Source: Nannochloropsis oceanica
Lineage: Eukaryota; Sar; Eustigmatophyceae; Eustigmatales; Monodopsidaceae
DNA: 64,000 nucleotides
NCBI GenBank assembly: GCA_004519485.1
Contig: CP038117.1
Span: 1,135,001-1,199,000 of the forward strand
Direction of reading: 5' to 3'
Positions 1 to 10,327 of this stretch are shown here, in pieces. Under the pieces are notes generated by a model. It made no database searches. It had not been told where the DNA came from and was given only the letters and a program-made list of their open reading frames with translations. The position numbers and the translations under genes were made by a program. Position 1 is the stretch's first letter. Each line of letters opens with the position of its first letter.

Positions 1-1
1 G

Positions 2-3000
2 AGCATGAGTGGTACAGGAGGAAAGGAGAATAGCAGCAGCAGTAGCAGCAGCGGCAGCAGCCGCTTCATGGGTGAGTCCCCTGCAAGAACGCCAAGCAAA
101 GTGAAGGCGGCGGAGAGGGGGGAATTCGTCAACTACCGAGAGTCAAAGCTCACGATGCTATTGCGTGAGTCCCTGGGCGGCAACGCCAAGACCATCATGC
201 TTGCCACGGTCGCCCCCTCTCATGCGCAGATGAATGAGACGGTTAACACCCTGGGGTATGCGAACAATGCCAAGAACATCTTTACGCGTCCTCACGTCAA
301 TGAAGACCCGCGGAATCGCGTGATTCGGCAATTGCTGGAGGAAATGAATGTCTTACGCACGCAGCTCGCTGCGAAGAAGGGGGAAGAGGACATGTTTCTT
401 CCCGCACAGGCAAATCCCTTGACTTCAGTGATGTCGAAGGAGGAGGAGGGGGAAGAAGGGATTCGTGCTGGGAACGCTGCTCGTGAGGGTAGGGTAAGGA
501 TGTGTAACGAGCGTACGGGCACACCACAGCGTAGCCCCATCATGCTCAAGGTTGATGGAAAAGAGCAGGACGAGGTGGTGGTTCCTGCCCAGGAGCAGGA
601 GCAGGGTGGGGAGGAGGTGCATACTCCTTGGTTGGACGAGGAGAGTGCCCGTCAGAACATGGAGGATGACGAACTCGCCCCATCTACCTCCCTCAGCCTT
701 GCCGGTGGGCCCAACGGGCGCATGCGGTCTAAGTCTGCGGCTTCGGACAAGCAGCCAGGGGGGGGCTCCAGTGCTGCAACTGCTGGTGGAATGGGAGGAC
801 ATGCCCGCAAGCCCTCGGAGATAAATAACCGTTTGCCTCGCCTGGCCAAGGCGGTGGTTACGCAAGGGGTAGGGTTGCCGGCGCCGGCTGCGGGTTTCTT
901 GAGGTCCTCCGCCAATAACACCAGAAACAAGGCTACCACCACCACCTCGACTAAGCGATTTATCACCCCCGATGACAGTCCTGCGATTCCCGAGACGACG
1001 GCGGCTGCAGAAGCAGCAGCAGAGACCACCACCAAGATCCACACCCTCAGCATGGATTCCGCCATCCCCGAGACCAACCCCAAGCCTTCCTACTACAACA
1101 TCACCTACATGTCTCTATCCGATGTGCAAGACATGAAGAAACGTTTCCTCAACATCGAACATGAAATCACCAGCCAAGCGATCAAAAATCTGACCAACGA
1201 AGGCGACGCCTCTATGCTCTCCGAGAAAGTTTTAACGGTCCTCCCTCTCGTCATCGAAGCCAACAGCCTCGCTCAATCCAGCAACAAACCCACCTCCTTC
1301 TACTTGGATATTCTCCCCCGGCCCCCCTCTACTACCCACCCCGTCCTCCGCCTTGAAGAAACCCTCTCATCCACCGGCCACGGCGCCCTCGCCGAGGCCA
1401 TGGGCCTCCAGCACCTTTCTTCCCTGTCCACCCCAGCCCTCCTTCCCGCCCTACTGGAAACAGCAGACATGGTGCCTACAGTTGTGGTTCGCGCTCGTGG
1501 TGCCCTCAATGACTCAATTTGCGACATGTCCATCGAAGAATTTAAGGAAGCCTTGATAGGGATGAAGGCGGCCCGGGCAAGGCCGGAGGGAAGGATGCCC
1601 TTGTTGGAGGGTGGGGGGCATCGACAGCATCGTCATGCGGATTCGCTTGATTCTGACTCCGGCGCAAGGGGGGGAGGGCTTGGAGGTTCGTTGGGGAGTG
1701 CGATTAGCGCGGAGGATGATGCATTTCATTTCAAAGGGCAGGATTCCCTGCTGGGTCGGAGCGAGGTGTACCTGTCTGCCTTACTAGACAACCGCAACGT
1801 TCTCGGATGCTTCCCTCTGTTAAGCGGGATGGATGGGGCGTGTATTGGTACGGTCAAACTCCGCCTTGTGCCTTTGAATGAGCTCTCGTCCACCCCTACC
1901 CTGGGCACGGACAAGAGCTACACTCTTAAATTAGACTTGGAAAGCCTTGACGTCGAGAAGCAGCATTTGGGGCAGCTGGGCTTGGGGGGGGCGTGGAACA
2001 GCAATCCTGCTTTTCCCGGAAATCCGGCCTTAAGGTACCCAGATGAGAATGGACCGGGCTTGGTTTTGAGGTATGGGTTTTGGCCTTCGGAGACGTGTGG
2101 GGAGGTGGAGCTGAGCATGAACTCGTCGCGGGTTCGCGAAATGTTCTCGCGGGCGACGACGGAGACGGTGTGCTACCCGATTGCGCACCAAGCGACTTTG
2201 CACGTCGAGAATATCACGCCCTCCTTCCTCACTTACCTTGCTACGGGCGCTCTGCGGTTGACCTTGCATATAACCAGCGACCCCTCCGAAGCTGAGCTCT
2301 GGTCGAGGCACCAAGGTCTACCCCAGCTGCCGACGGTGAGGTGTGATGCCCTCAGCCAAGTGCATTCAATGGACTCTCCCGAGGACCTGGAGAGTGTCAT
2401 GATTGGAGAAGGGGGGGGAGGAGGGGGAGGGGGACGACTTCGTTCGATGAATATTGATATCCCGGAGCAGGAGGTCGAGGAAGGGGATGTGTTTTCGGTG
2501 ATGGGATCTCTGGCGCCACCGGGAGCGTTCGATACGTGCTCGGCGATAAACATGCGAATGAATGGGAAGATGAGTGTGCGTCGTTCCCAGTCGACCAGGC
2601 ATGCTGCCCATTTTTATTCCGAGCAACACCCTGACACGGCATGCTTCCTTTATATGGGCGTCGATTTGCTTGAGCCCATTTTGGAGCCGGGCATCGATTA
2701 TTTTTCCGACCTGCCAACAAAGTTTGTACCTGTTGATATTAAACCCTTGTCGTTCCGTCGACGGTATTTGGGTGGGGGAAAGAGAGGAGGGAAAGGAGGG
2801 ATCGAGCGAAGGACGGAGGCTGTGGGGGTCGTGGGCTTCAACCCTGTGTCTCTTTTGATGAACCGCAGTAGCAGTGGCTCTCGCAGGCGTGCAGCAAGTG
2901 GCTTTGGTTCAGGTCTAGAAATGGAGGATGACAATGTGAGTGAAATGGGTGATTGCTGGGACGGCTCAGACCTTGGGTCAGTAGTTTCGAATGCTACAGC

Positions 3001-4885
3001 CGCGACAGCTTGGGACGGTGGTCCTTCGGCGCCTAATCTAGACAGGATGTCGGGGGCAGATGCGGTTTTCCACGTGATGGCGAACCCGTTGATTCGGATC
3101 AGGCAGATGAGGATTGTGATCGAGCAGGTCAGCAAGGCGGGGGGGGGAGGGATTATGCTGCTTGAGAGCGTCTTGCATGTCCGTGTCTCCAAGTATGAGA
3201 GCTCGGAAGTGCGTCTTTGGACAGGGGAATTTGAGAAGGACAACGTGGTTGCCATTCCGCTAGATATCGTTCGAGTTGAGCGCAGTGTATGCAAGAAGCG
3301 GCTGGAGGTGATCGTGGACTTACCGGGGGCTGAAAATATGTATGAGACATGCGGGAGAGGGGGACGAGTGTACCTTGGGGTAGAAGTCGCCGTGTTTGTC
3401 GAAGGCGCCGCCCAGCCGGTAATCATCCCCCGCACAGTCGTGATGAAGGTTTTGCCGCCCAAGCGGCACGAGGGCATGATGTACACGTTGAAGAAGAAGG
3501 TGGTTGAACCCATGTCCGATCGATTGCACCGAATCGGCACCTACTACGCAGTCAAGATTTCCAAAGGCGCGCACCTGAGGGAGACCGTGTCTGATTTTAT
3601 TCAGTATAAGCTCGAAGCTCACCAAGAGCTCTTGAAGAGGATGGAGAAGGCCCGAATGCTCCAGGAGGGTGAGGGTAAAGAGGGAGTGTTGGGTGCTGAG
3701 ATGGTGAAGGGCCAACCGGACTTGACATTTGAGAGCTGGAAGGCGGCATTGCACAGGAAGGGGGGGGGGATTAAGAACAATTACCATCACCACCAGACAA
3801 ATTCTAAACTGAATTTGGAGGGAGTGGCGCGTCGTATGCGTAACTTGGACCTGGGCGAGGACGAAGACGAAGTAGAGATGGAGGAAGAAACAAACGAGGA
3901 GGACGTGGTCTTCACAGGCCACCGCACTCGGCGCCAGCACTTGTCTACCATGGCGATGAATGTGGAGGAGCGCAAGGCAGTCGCCTCCGCTTTGTTTGGA
4001 GTGGATCTGACCGTGGAACGCGCGAACGGGAAGGGGGCTGTACCTGTCCGGGCCCCCAACGGCGTTTACTATATGGAGAAGATCCCCGCCCCCGAGGGTC
4101 GACCAGTCTCTTATCTCTACCCTGCGCGAGGGATGGGCGATCAGTTGATGCGGGAGCAGGTACGGCAGTGGCAGGCCTTGTCGCCAATGTGGGTGGTGGA
4201 TGTACCTGATTTCCCGACGACGAGGGAGGGGTTCTTGAGCATGCGCACGGGCTTGTTGGGGGCAACCATTTCGCGGTTGTGGTTCGTCTGGCGCCGGCCG
4301 TTTTTATTCATTTACAAGAGTAAGCCGCCTGCGGACTCCAAGGCATACCATGCCCCGGTAGACGTCGTGAATGTTACGGATTGCGATGTGATTTTGGCGG
4401 AGAAGAACGAGGACGAGCTCGGCTTTGTGATCAAGGGAACGACCAAGAAGTGGCACCTCCAGGCGGCGAACGAGGACGACCTCACCTCCTGGCTCGTCGC
4501 TTTGGGGCAACCCGTCAAGAATCTGCCCCCTGGCGGTTCACAGGAGCTGATGATGCTCATGAACTGCAGCAGTAGCAGCAGCAGCAGCAGTGTCGTGAGT
4601 GGGATGATGCCCCCCCGTCTTGGATACCGTGGACGAGCGTCCACGCTAGCCTCGACTGCAAGTGTGGGAAGCGTGAGCACGCGGGGAAGTCACTTTCAGC
4701 AGCAGCAGCAGCAAGGGGGAGTTTATGCCGGGCATGGTGCTTACGGTGGCGATGGAGCAAAAAAGTCCCGCACACGAAATAACGGTCTGGTGTTGTCTCC
4801 GATGGGCCCCCAGACTTTCGACGCTTCCCATTCGGGCACAGCGCAGCACCTCAGAGGGCCGGGCCGAGGGATGCCTTACCGTTAA
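2..4885 (+). CDS. Kinesin-3 family motor protein, 5'-truncated by window edge
   Basis: Microtubule motor of the kinesin-3 (KIF1/Unc-104) type, probably a vesicle or organelle carrier. The frame is open to the left edge, so most of the motor domain lies outside the window and the ATG at 5 is probably internal. Residues 1-40 form a Ser-rich stretch where kinesin-3 has its loop-12 insert. Residues 41-110 are the end of the motor and the neck (YRESKLTMLLRESLGG, NETVNTLGYANNAKNI, VNEDPRNRVIRQL). A KIF1-type central block follows (EVYLSALLDNRN, about residue 590), then a DUF3694-like region around 1030-1200. A PH domain lies at about 1400-1503 (LWFVWRRPFLFIYKS to LTSWLVALG) and would bind membrane lipid. 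I see no clear FHA domain. Gly, Glu and Ser runs are frequent. The visible 1626 codons contain no intron. Confidence 0.9.
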   Translation, partial: SMSGTGGKENSSSSSSSGSSRFMGESPARTPSKVKAAERGEFVNYRESKLTMLLRESLGGNAKTIMLATVAPSHAQMNETVNTLGYANNAKNIFTRPHVNEDPRNRVIRQLLEEMNVLRTQLAAKKGEEDMFLPAQANPLTSVMSKEEEGEEGIRAGNAAREGRVRMCNERTGTPQRSPIMLKVDGKEQDEVVVPAQEQEQGGEEVHTPWLDEESARQNMEDDELAPSTSLSLAGGPNGRMRSKSAASDKQPGGGSSAATAGGMGGHARKPSEINNRLPRLAKAVVTQGVGLPAPAAGFLRSSANNTRNKATTTTSTKRFITPDDSPAIPETTAAAEAAAETTTKIHTLSMDSAIPETNPKPSYYNITYMSLSDVQDMKKRFLNIEHEITSQAIKNLTNEGDASMLSEKVLTVLPLVIEANSLAQSSNKPTSFYLDILPRPPSTTHPVLRLEETLSSTGHGALAEAMGLQHLSSLSTPALLPALLETADMVPTVVVRARGALNDSICDMSIEEFKEALIGMKAARARPEGRMPLLEGGGHRQHRHADSLDSDSGARGGGLGGSLGSAISAEDDAFHFKGQDSLLGRSEVYLSALLDNRNVLGCFPLLSGMDGACIGTVKLRLVPLNELSSTPTLGTDKSYTLKLDLESLDVEKQHLGQLGLGGAWNSNPAFPGNPALRYPDENGPGLVLRYGFWPSETCGEVELSMNSSRVREMFSRATTETVCYPIAHQATLHVENITPSFLTYLATGALRLTLHITSDPSEAELWSRHQGLPQLPTVRCDALSQVHSMDSPEDLESVMIGEGGGGGGGGRLRSMNIDIPEQEVEEGDVFSVMGSLAPPGAFDTCSAINMRMNGKMSVRRSQSTRHAAHFYSEQHPDTACFLYMGVDLLEPILEPGIDYFSDLPTKFVPVDIKPLSFRRRYLGGGKRGGKGGIERRTEAVGVVGFNPVSLLMNRSSSGSRRRAASGFGSGLEMEDDNVSEMGDCWDGSDLGSVVSNATAATAWDGGPSAPNLDRMSGADAVFHVMANPLIRIRQMRIVIEQVSKAGGGGIMLLESVLHVRVSKYESSEVRLWTGEFEKDNVVAIPLDIVRVERSVCKKRLEVIVDLPGAENMYETCGRGGRVYLGVEVAVFVEGAAQPVIIPRTVVMKVLPPKRHEGMMYTLKKKVVEPMSDRLHRIGTYYAVKISKGAHLRETVSDFIQYKLEAHQELLKRMEKARMLQEGEGKEGVLGAEMVKGQPDLTFESWKAALHRKGGGIKNNYHHHQTNSKLNLEGVARRMRNLDLGEDEDEVEMEEETNEEDVVFTGHRTRRQHLSTMAMNVEERKAVASALFGVDLTVERANGKGAVPVRAPNGVYYMEKIPAPEGRPVSYLYPARGMGDQLMREQVRQWQALSPMWVVDVPDFPTTREGFLSMRTGLLGATISRLWFVWRRPFLFIYKSKPPADSKAYHAPVDVVNVTDCDVILAEKNEDELGFVIKGTTKKWHLQAANEDDLTSWLVALGQPVKNLPPGGSQELMMLMNCSSSSSSSSVVSGMMPPRLGYRGRASTLASTASVGSVSTRGSHFQQQQQQGGVYAGHGAYGGDGAKKSRTRNNGLVLSPMGPQTFDASHSGTAQHLRGPGRGMPYR

Positions 4886-6825
4886 ATTGATGATGAGGAG
4901 ACGGGCAAGGAAGAAGGAGAAGAAGGGAGAGAGGGAGGATGAAGAGGAAGAGAAGGAGGTGATGGTGGTGGCGGTATAGGGAAGGGGGAGATGAGGAAGA
5001 GGACAAGAAATGGGCAGGAGCATTAGATGTAGGCGCGAGTGACTCCTTTCGCCCCTACATCTTTCATTTTCCTGTTTTTTCCCCCCTGGTCTTGTCCTTC
5101 ATTTCTGAGCATGCTTATTAAGCTGCCTGGGAACAATCTCTCGCACCATTCCATTCATATTCTTTCGTGATACCTGCACTCCTGCATGCGATATATACAC
5201 TTTACACTTTTAAACTAACACGGAGGAAGGAGGCCTTGAAAAGGAACGGTTTGATCTAAAGGGTGGAGGAGGGAAGAATGGAAGGACAGTCGAAATTATC
5301 TTGTGCTAGGTTTGGAGAGGAAAGCGATGACATACACAGATGAAGGAGGAGGATAAATCCTGAATTGTGGAGCCCTCCGTGCTGCCCTGACCACCTGACA
5401 GATGCACTGGCCGGCAACAAGCTGCTGTTGCAGCGGCTGGAATAGTAAGAACACAACAGTTATGACGACAACAACAAAGACAACGACAGTACCAACAAAA
5501 GAAAAGGAAAATGTATTTTTACTACTACACCGAAAAAAGAGAAGAACCAAGGAGGAAGGAAGGGATGAAGGGAATACCGACATATATTTGAAGGCAGATA
5601 TTGCCGGGTGCTTGGAAAGGGTCACGCACAGATGGCTGGAAAGGGCTAAATATAGAGGAAGGAGAGGGGACACTGTGACAAATAAAGGGGTGGGGAGCCG
5701 AGGCGTTACCTTTCCCTATATACACTTGACGACCACTCGTATAGAAGTACCGCAAGAACATAACACTAGAAGGAAGCCCGCCTTTTGATTCAACAAAATC
5801 CTCGATCAATTCTTTCGTTCCTTTACCAATTCTTTCGTTTCTTTACATAGTATAGCCACAATCTCCACATCATATCTTACAAATCAATTAACAATATAAT
5901 TTTAGTTCCATCCTGACAAAGAGAAATGCAAAGGTCCATTTCCGCCACTGCGTATGTGCAACGCCATTTGAAGCCCGGCCACCGGCTGCTGTGAGGGACG
6001 ACTTGATGGTGTCAGTCTGTTAGTCTGTTAATGGTTCAAGTGGTGTTGGTGTTTGTGGTGGTGGTGACACTGCTATAGGAGCTTGTACTCAATCAATGGC
6101 TGCTGCCACCTCCGCAACTATTAGCGATCTGGGGCTGCTAATAAATTATCAAGGCTGTCTGCTCATTAGTATGCCACCCATCCGCTTCAAACCACAGAGC
6201 CCGCGCCGACCTCTTCTGTCATGGTTTTACTGCTCCAACTGCCGGCGCCGCCAGTGTTTATAGCACCGCTTTAATCTCCGCACCTGCCATGCCCCCCCCC
6301 CCATTTTCCGCTCCCGCCGCAGCTGTAGCGGTAGCTGGAGTCCGTGGCGGCACGTCAAGCGAAAGCATAATCAGAGATGTTGGCAGGCTGTTGTTGTTGC
6401 CTTGGGGGCTGGATTTCGACAATGCCCTTGCGAACTCAGCAGTCACAAAATTCGCTTTATGTCTCCCGTACCTGTCAATGAGGGAGTGGACGTGGGATTT
6501 TGAGTATGGAGCCTCATCTGTGATTTTTCACTTGGTTAAGGTCCGCAGAACGCGACTCCCGACTCGTTGGTGTTGGCGAGTGATGTGCGACTCGGTGGGA
6601 GCTCCTCCACACCCCTTGCCCTCCCCATTCACCCCTGTAAAATGGCCCACGCTCGCACTCAATTTACGATACCCACACCACATACAGATCTAGGGCTAGC
6701 GCGTGCTGCTGCCACGCAGCCGGTAGAGGAGGCACCAGCCAACGCCGGGAGCCAGGAGACGGAGAGGCATCATGATAATCACTTTGTTCCACCGATGCAG
6801 CAGCAACCGCACACACTCCAGCTTC
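4886..6825. other. Intergenic region, about 1.9 kb, no gene recognised
   Basis: The first 100 bases after the kinesin stop are strongly purine-rich on the + strand, as after many genes here. Several ORFs of 60-130 codons occur on both strands, but they are low-complexity and match nothing I know. The last few hundred bases presumably hold the promoter and 5' leader of the TPR gene. Confidence 0.5.
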
Positions 6826-8510
6826 ATGCGCACCGGCATTCTCTTTCTCACCCTGAGCGCATTTGGGGCGCTCTCCTTCTCGACCACCTTGTGCCGAGCC
6901 GCCGTGACTGCCCCACCATCCTCAAGGTATGTACTGATAGTGCGTCGACACTATCCACCCCATACCTTCTCCTAGTGATGCCCCTCCTCCCTCCTCTCTT
7001 GCCTCACATGTCCTGAACACGACCCTAAAATAACAGTACCAGCGCCAGACCGCCATCATCATCGACAGCCTCCTCCTCTTCTCCCTTGTCCTCCTCCTCC
7101 TCTTCCTCCTCCCCCTTATCCCCGTCATCTGCTACCAGAAGAAGCGGCAGAGACATCCATGAAGTACCATGGGGTGAAATCTTTAGTGCATTGCAAGACA
7201 GTAATTTAGGAGCAGAAGACATGCGTGATTTACAAGTATACATGCAAGATACAATAAAAGCGCAGCAGGCAGCACAGGCGGAGGAGGAGGGTAGAAAGAG
7301 GAGGAGGAGGAGACGGAGAAGATTGGATGCAGGAGAGACGACAGCAGCAGTAGGAGTAGAAGGAGCAGAAGGAGCTGGAACGGAGGAAAGTTTAGCAACT
7401 CCGGTAACCACAGCGTCTGCTGGAGAAGGAGAGGATAGTGAGGGGGAGGAGATGGACGACGCGCCATCACCACGAACGACATTTGAGTGGAAGAGCACTA
7501 TTGCCGCTTTCAAGGAGCAAACCAAAATCATTGAGCGTTCGATCTCCCTTCGCAAGGACGGCAATGAAAAACTTGCGGCGGGGGATATAGAGGGCGCATA
7601 CAGTCAGTACGAAGAGGCCCTCATGGTACTAGAAAAAGGCACGGTCGTGCAAACGGGAAGGACGAGAAGGTGTGCGCAGTCGTGTCAATTGAACATGGCA
7701 GTGGTCGAGACCAAGAGATCGGACTACGCTAAGGCCCTGGGAATGTATAGTACGGTGTTGGCAGGCCTTGAGAGTGGAAGTGAGGGGGGAAAGGGGGACG
7801 ACAAAGCGGTGCGCTGGCAATGTCTGACCAAGCGGGCCAGAATAGCGAGGAGGATGGGGAGGATGGAGGAAGCGTTTAAGGACTTGGTGCAGGCAAATCA
7901 ACTCAAGCCCAACGACCAAAAAGTTGCGGCGGAATTGGAGGAAATGGGAGGGACCCCTGTGACGCCTCCGCCGCAGGCTTTCTGTTCTTCCTTTTTGCCG
8001 AGCGCGGCAGGGGGTGAGTCGCCCTTGGATGCGTTGCTCGGGGGAGAGGGAGGAGGAGGGGCGGATATTCTTGGCGGTCTGCTGGGATCACTGGGAAGTG
8101 GGGCAGGAGGACTGGGGGGAGCAGGAGGGGAAGGAGATATTTTGGGGGGGCTGATGGGTAACTATTTGTCGTCCATGGGCTCAAGGATGGTGGATATGTT
8201 GGAGCAGCCGGAGACGTTGACGATGGTGTGCACCTTGTTAAAAAAACTTCAACCCGATTATCTAGAGTCCCTGGCCGTGACCGCTAACCTCCCCGTGTCC
8301 AAGGGGACTATCAGATGGATCCATGAGAAGGCTACAGGTCTTGAGCCACGGGATATCAAGCGGTGGGTGAGTAGGGGAAAATGGGCCCATTCATCCTACG
8401 TGTCCACGAAGAGGACATGGGAGAGTGTGAAGCCCCTGGTGAGACCCACCAGGCTAGTGATGACGTATTGCTTGGTCTTGAGGTGGATGGCAGCGTGTCT
8501 GCTGGGGTAG
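6826..8510 (+). CDS. TPR-repeat protein with N-terminal signal sequence
   Basis: Two exons, 6826-6926 and 7037-8510, with a GTATGT donor and an ACAG acceptor. The phase-2 join falls exactly in the long downstream frame and gives 524 residues. The first exon encodes a hydrophobic leader (MRTGILFLTLSAFGALSF), so the protein should enter the ER or plastid route. An upstream in-frame ATG at 6772 is an alternative start. After a poly-Ser linker and a basic stretch, TPR-like helices begin near residue 245 (GNEKLAAGDIEGAYSQYEEAL) and continue to about 370. A Gly-rich linker follows, then a C-terminal helical and hydrophobic segment (LVMTYCLVLRWMAACLL) that may anchor it in a membrane. A GTGAGT at 8368 could be a cryptic donor near the end. 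The partner is unknown; TPRs usually bind chaperones. Confidence 0.65.
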
Positions 8511-9019
8511 GCGGCGGGGAGAGATTGAAAGGGAGGGTGGTGGGAGAACAGAAAGAAAAGATACTAGCCAAGCAAATGAATGACGCTGTTTTGGTTGTTT
8601 TGCCTCGGTTTGTTTGACTCAATGTCGGTCATTGCCAAGCTGCGAATCTTCCCTGGCTGTCATGGCCTATTATTGATGACGGCCATCGCATAGGGAATTC
8701 CATCGACCTCCAACCCCGACTTCTATCGTGCGAACCATCTTCTCAATCTCAAGCGTGTTTGTCTTTTGTGCCAATGAATATAACGGCCATGCTAAACGGA
8801 TATTTAAACCTTGAACAATTCCTGCTAGACCGTAAATTCCCCACTCTCTCTCCGTCGCTGTATGTACAAGTGATAGCCGCTTAACGGCCCCTCAGGGTAC
8901 AACAGTCTTGGGCACCGTTGTCTTTGCTTCTTTAACTTAACCCCTGGCCCTCCCTCCGTCACCTTAGTCCATTAATTTATTTCCACCTCCCTCCTTCGCT
9001 CCCTTCTACTTCCCCCGTC
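8511..9019. other. Convergent intergenic region
   Basis: Lies between the ends of the TPR gene (+) and the PEBP gene (-). The left side is purine-rich and the right side pyrimidine-rich on the + strand, so both transcripts end in purine-rich sequence. No gene seen. Confidence 0.5.
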
Positions 9020-9661
9020 TTAATTATTCTGATGCGCTGCATAGAAGAACGTCGCTCCTACCACCTCCATTCCCCCCTCCTTCAAGAAGGCACGGGTCCG
9101 AAACCCTCCCCGTTGCATGGGTGGACGCAAAACCCGTGATTCGCGCCCCGGTTGTTCCATAACAGTAAACACATATCGATGTGTTCCCTTCGGAGGGGTC
9201 GGAGGCATGTAAGCCGCGACTTGCGTGCCTTCCGCTATGTCTTTTGCACCTCCTGGGATGTCTGTGACGATCCAATGCAGCCATTCACGGTGGGTAGGGT
9301 GCTCGGGGGAGGGAGCATCAGGATCGGACATGACAAGAGTGTAGAGCCGACCTGGGTAGGAGCCTTCGAGCGTTACCGTGGGCATGTGCACGGCTTGAAC
9401 AGGAAGAAGGGTCGCACCTGGAGTGACTAAATGATTATCATACGCAACGCGGATCTGTATACCTGGGGAGAAGCAGTCCAAGACGTCCGGAATGACCCCC
9501 GCGTCTTGCAAAGAGCTGGGGGCCGCGGACTGCTTGAGTGTAGAGGCCATCTGAGCGTGCGCGAGGACGAAGTGCTGCGTAAGCTGGAAGGGTAACGACG
9601 AAGAGAAGAAAAGTGCGAGCGATATCAAATAGCGTGGAGCTCCCTGGCGAAGAGAGGCCAT
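9020..9661 (-). CDS. Phosphatidylethanolamine-binding protein (PEBP / FT-TFL1 family)
   Basis: Single exon, 213 residues. PEBP proteins bind phospholipid head groups or phosphorylated partners. In plants they are FT/TFL1 flowering regulators; in animals RKIP. Family landmarks are all present: DPDAPSPEHPTHREWLHWIVTDIP, the GTHRYVF strand, and a FRTRAFL segment before the C-terminal strand ending AATFFYAAHQ-like. The first ATG of the open frame is at 9659-9661 (the longer frame opens at TTG). From that start there is a hydrophobic segment (YLISLALFFSSSLPF) that looks like a signal peptide, so it may be secreted or in an endomembrane. A later ATG at 9550 would remove the leader and give a cytosolic form. 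Confidence 0.88.
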   Translation of the reverse strand: MASLRQGAPRYLISLALFFSSSLPFQLTQHFVLAHAQMASTLKQSAAPSSLQDAGVIPDVLDCFSPGIQIRVAYDNHLVTPGATLLPVQAVHMPTVTLEGSYPGRLYTLVMSDPDAPSPEHPTHREWLHWIVTDIPGGAKDIAEGTQVAAYMPPTPPKGTHRYVFTVMEQPGRESRVLRPPMQRGGFRTRAFLKEGGMEVVGATFFYAAHQNN

Positions 9662-10244
9662 GTAAAGGATGGCACGGGCGGCGGTGGAGACGAGAGGGGG
9701 GGCTGATGAGTGGGGGAGGAGGAAAAGATGATGAGAAAGGCGAGCTTTAATTGTAGGGCAGGATGGGACAACAAACACGGCAGCTTTCCTAACTACGATA
9801 CACCCAAATATTCTGTCAGCCAAAATTTAGAGAGCACACACACACTGCACAAGAACGATGCACAGAACAGAACAAGAGACGGGGTATAGTGGTAGGGCTT
9901 CATGGACTACATTGTTTATCAGTCCTTTAAGGGTTTAGACGCTTATTATACTGGGCCAGACTATCGTACATAGGATACTAATGAATCTGTGATTATCCAA
10001 AGAATACGATCACTATTCCATCACCATCCGTAAGAGAGCTACAGCTCTTCTATTGTCCCCCATCGAAGAAAGGAGAATGGTAGGAGGTTGGATGAAGCCT
10101 GGATTATTCGCCAACACCCCCCCGTCCCTGTTGATGGATACAAACGACAATCAAATATTTCGATGTATAAAGAGGCTACGGCATAATCAATATTGATCTC
10201 TCGGAAGAATCAACAACAAAAAAGATAAAATGAAAATGGAAATG

Positions 10245-10276
<32 letters not shown>

Positions 10277-10327
10277 CTATTTTCTTTTTGTCGTGTATGT
10301 GCTTTGTGAGCAGATCCTTTACTCGCC
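9662..10327. other. Intergenic region with a T28 run
   Basis: Upstream of the PEBP gene and downstream of the ubiquitin-like membrane protein gene, both on the minus strand. It includes the homopolymer listed separately. No further ORF or RNA is recognisable. Confidence 0.5.
10249..10276. repeat. 28-base poly-T run (poly-A on the transcript strand)
   Basis: Uninterrupted T run 50-80 bases past the stop codon of the minus-strand gene at 10328. On that transcript it reads as A28. It may be a slippage tract or a trace of a retrocopied poly-A tail, but nothing retro-derived is visible beside it. Confidence 0.95.

Noticed and set aside
10249-10276. Poly-T run as the tail of a retrotransposed element
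   Set aside because: No element body, target-site duplication or reverse-transcriptase fragment is visible next to it.
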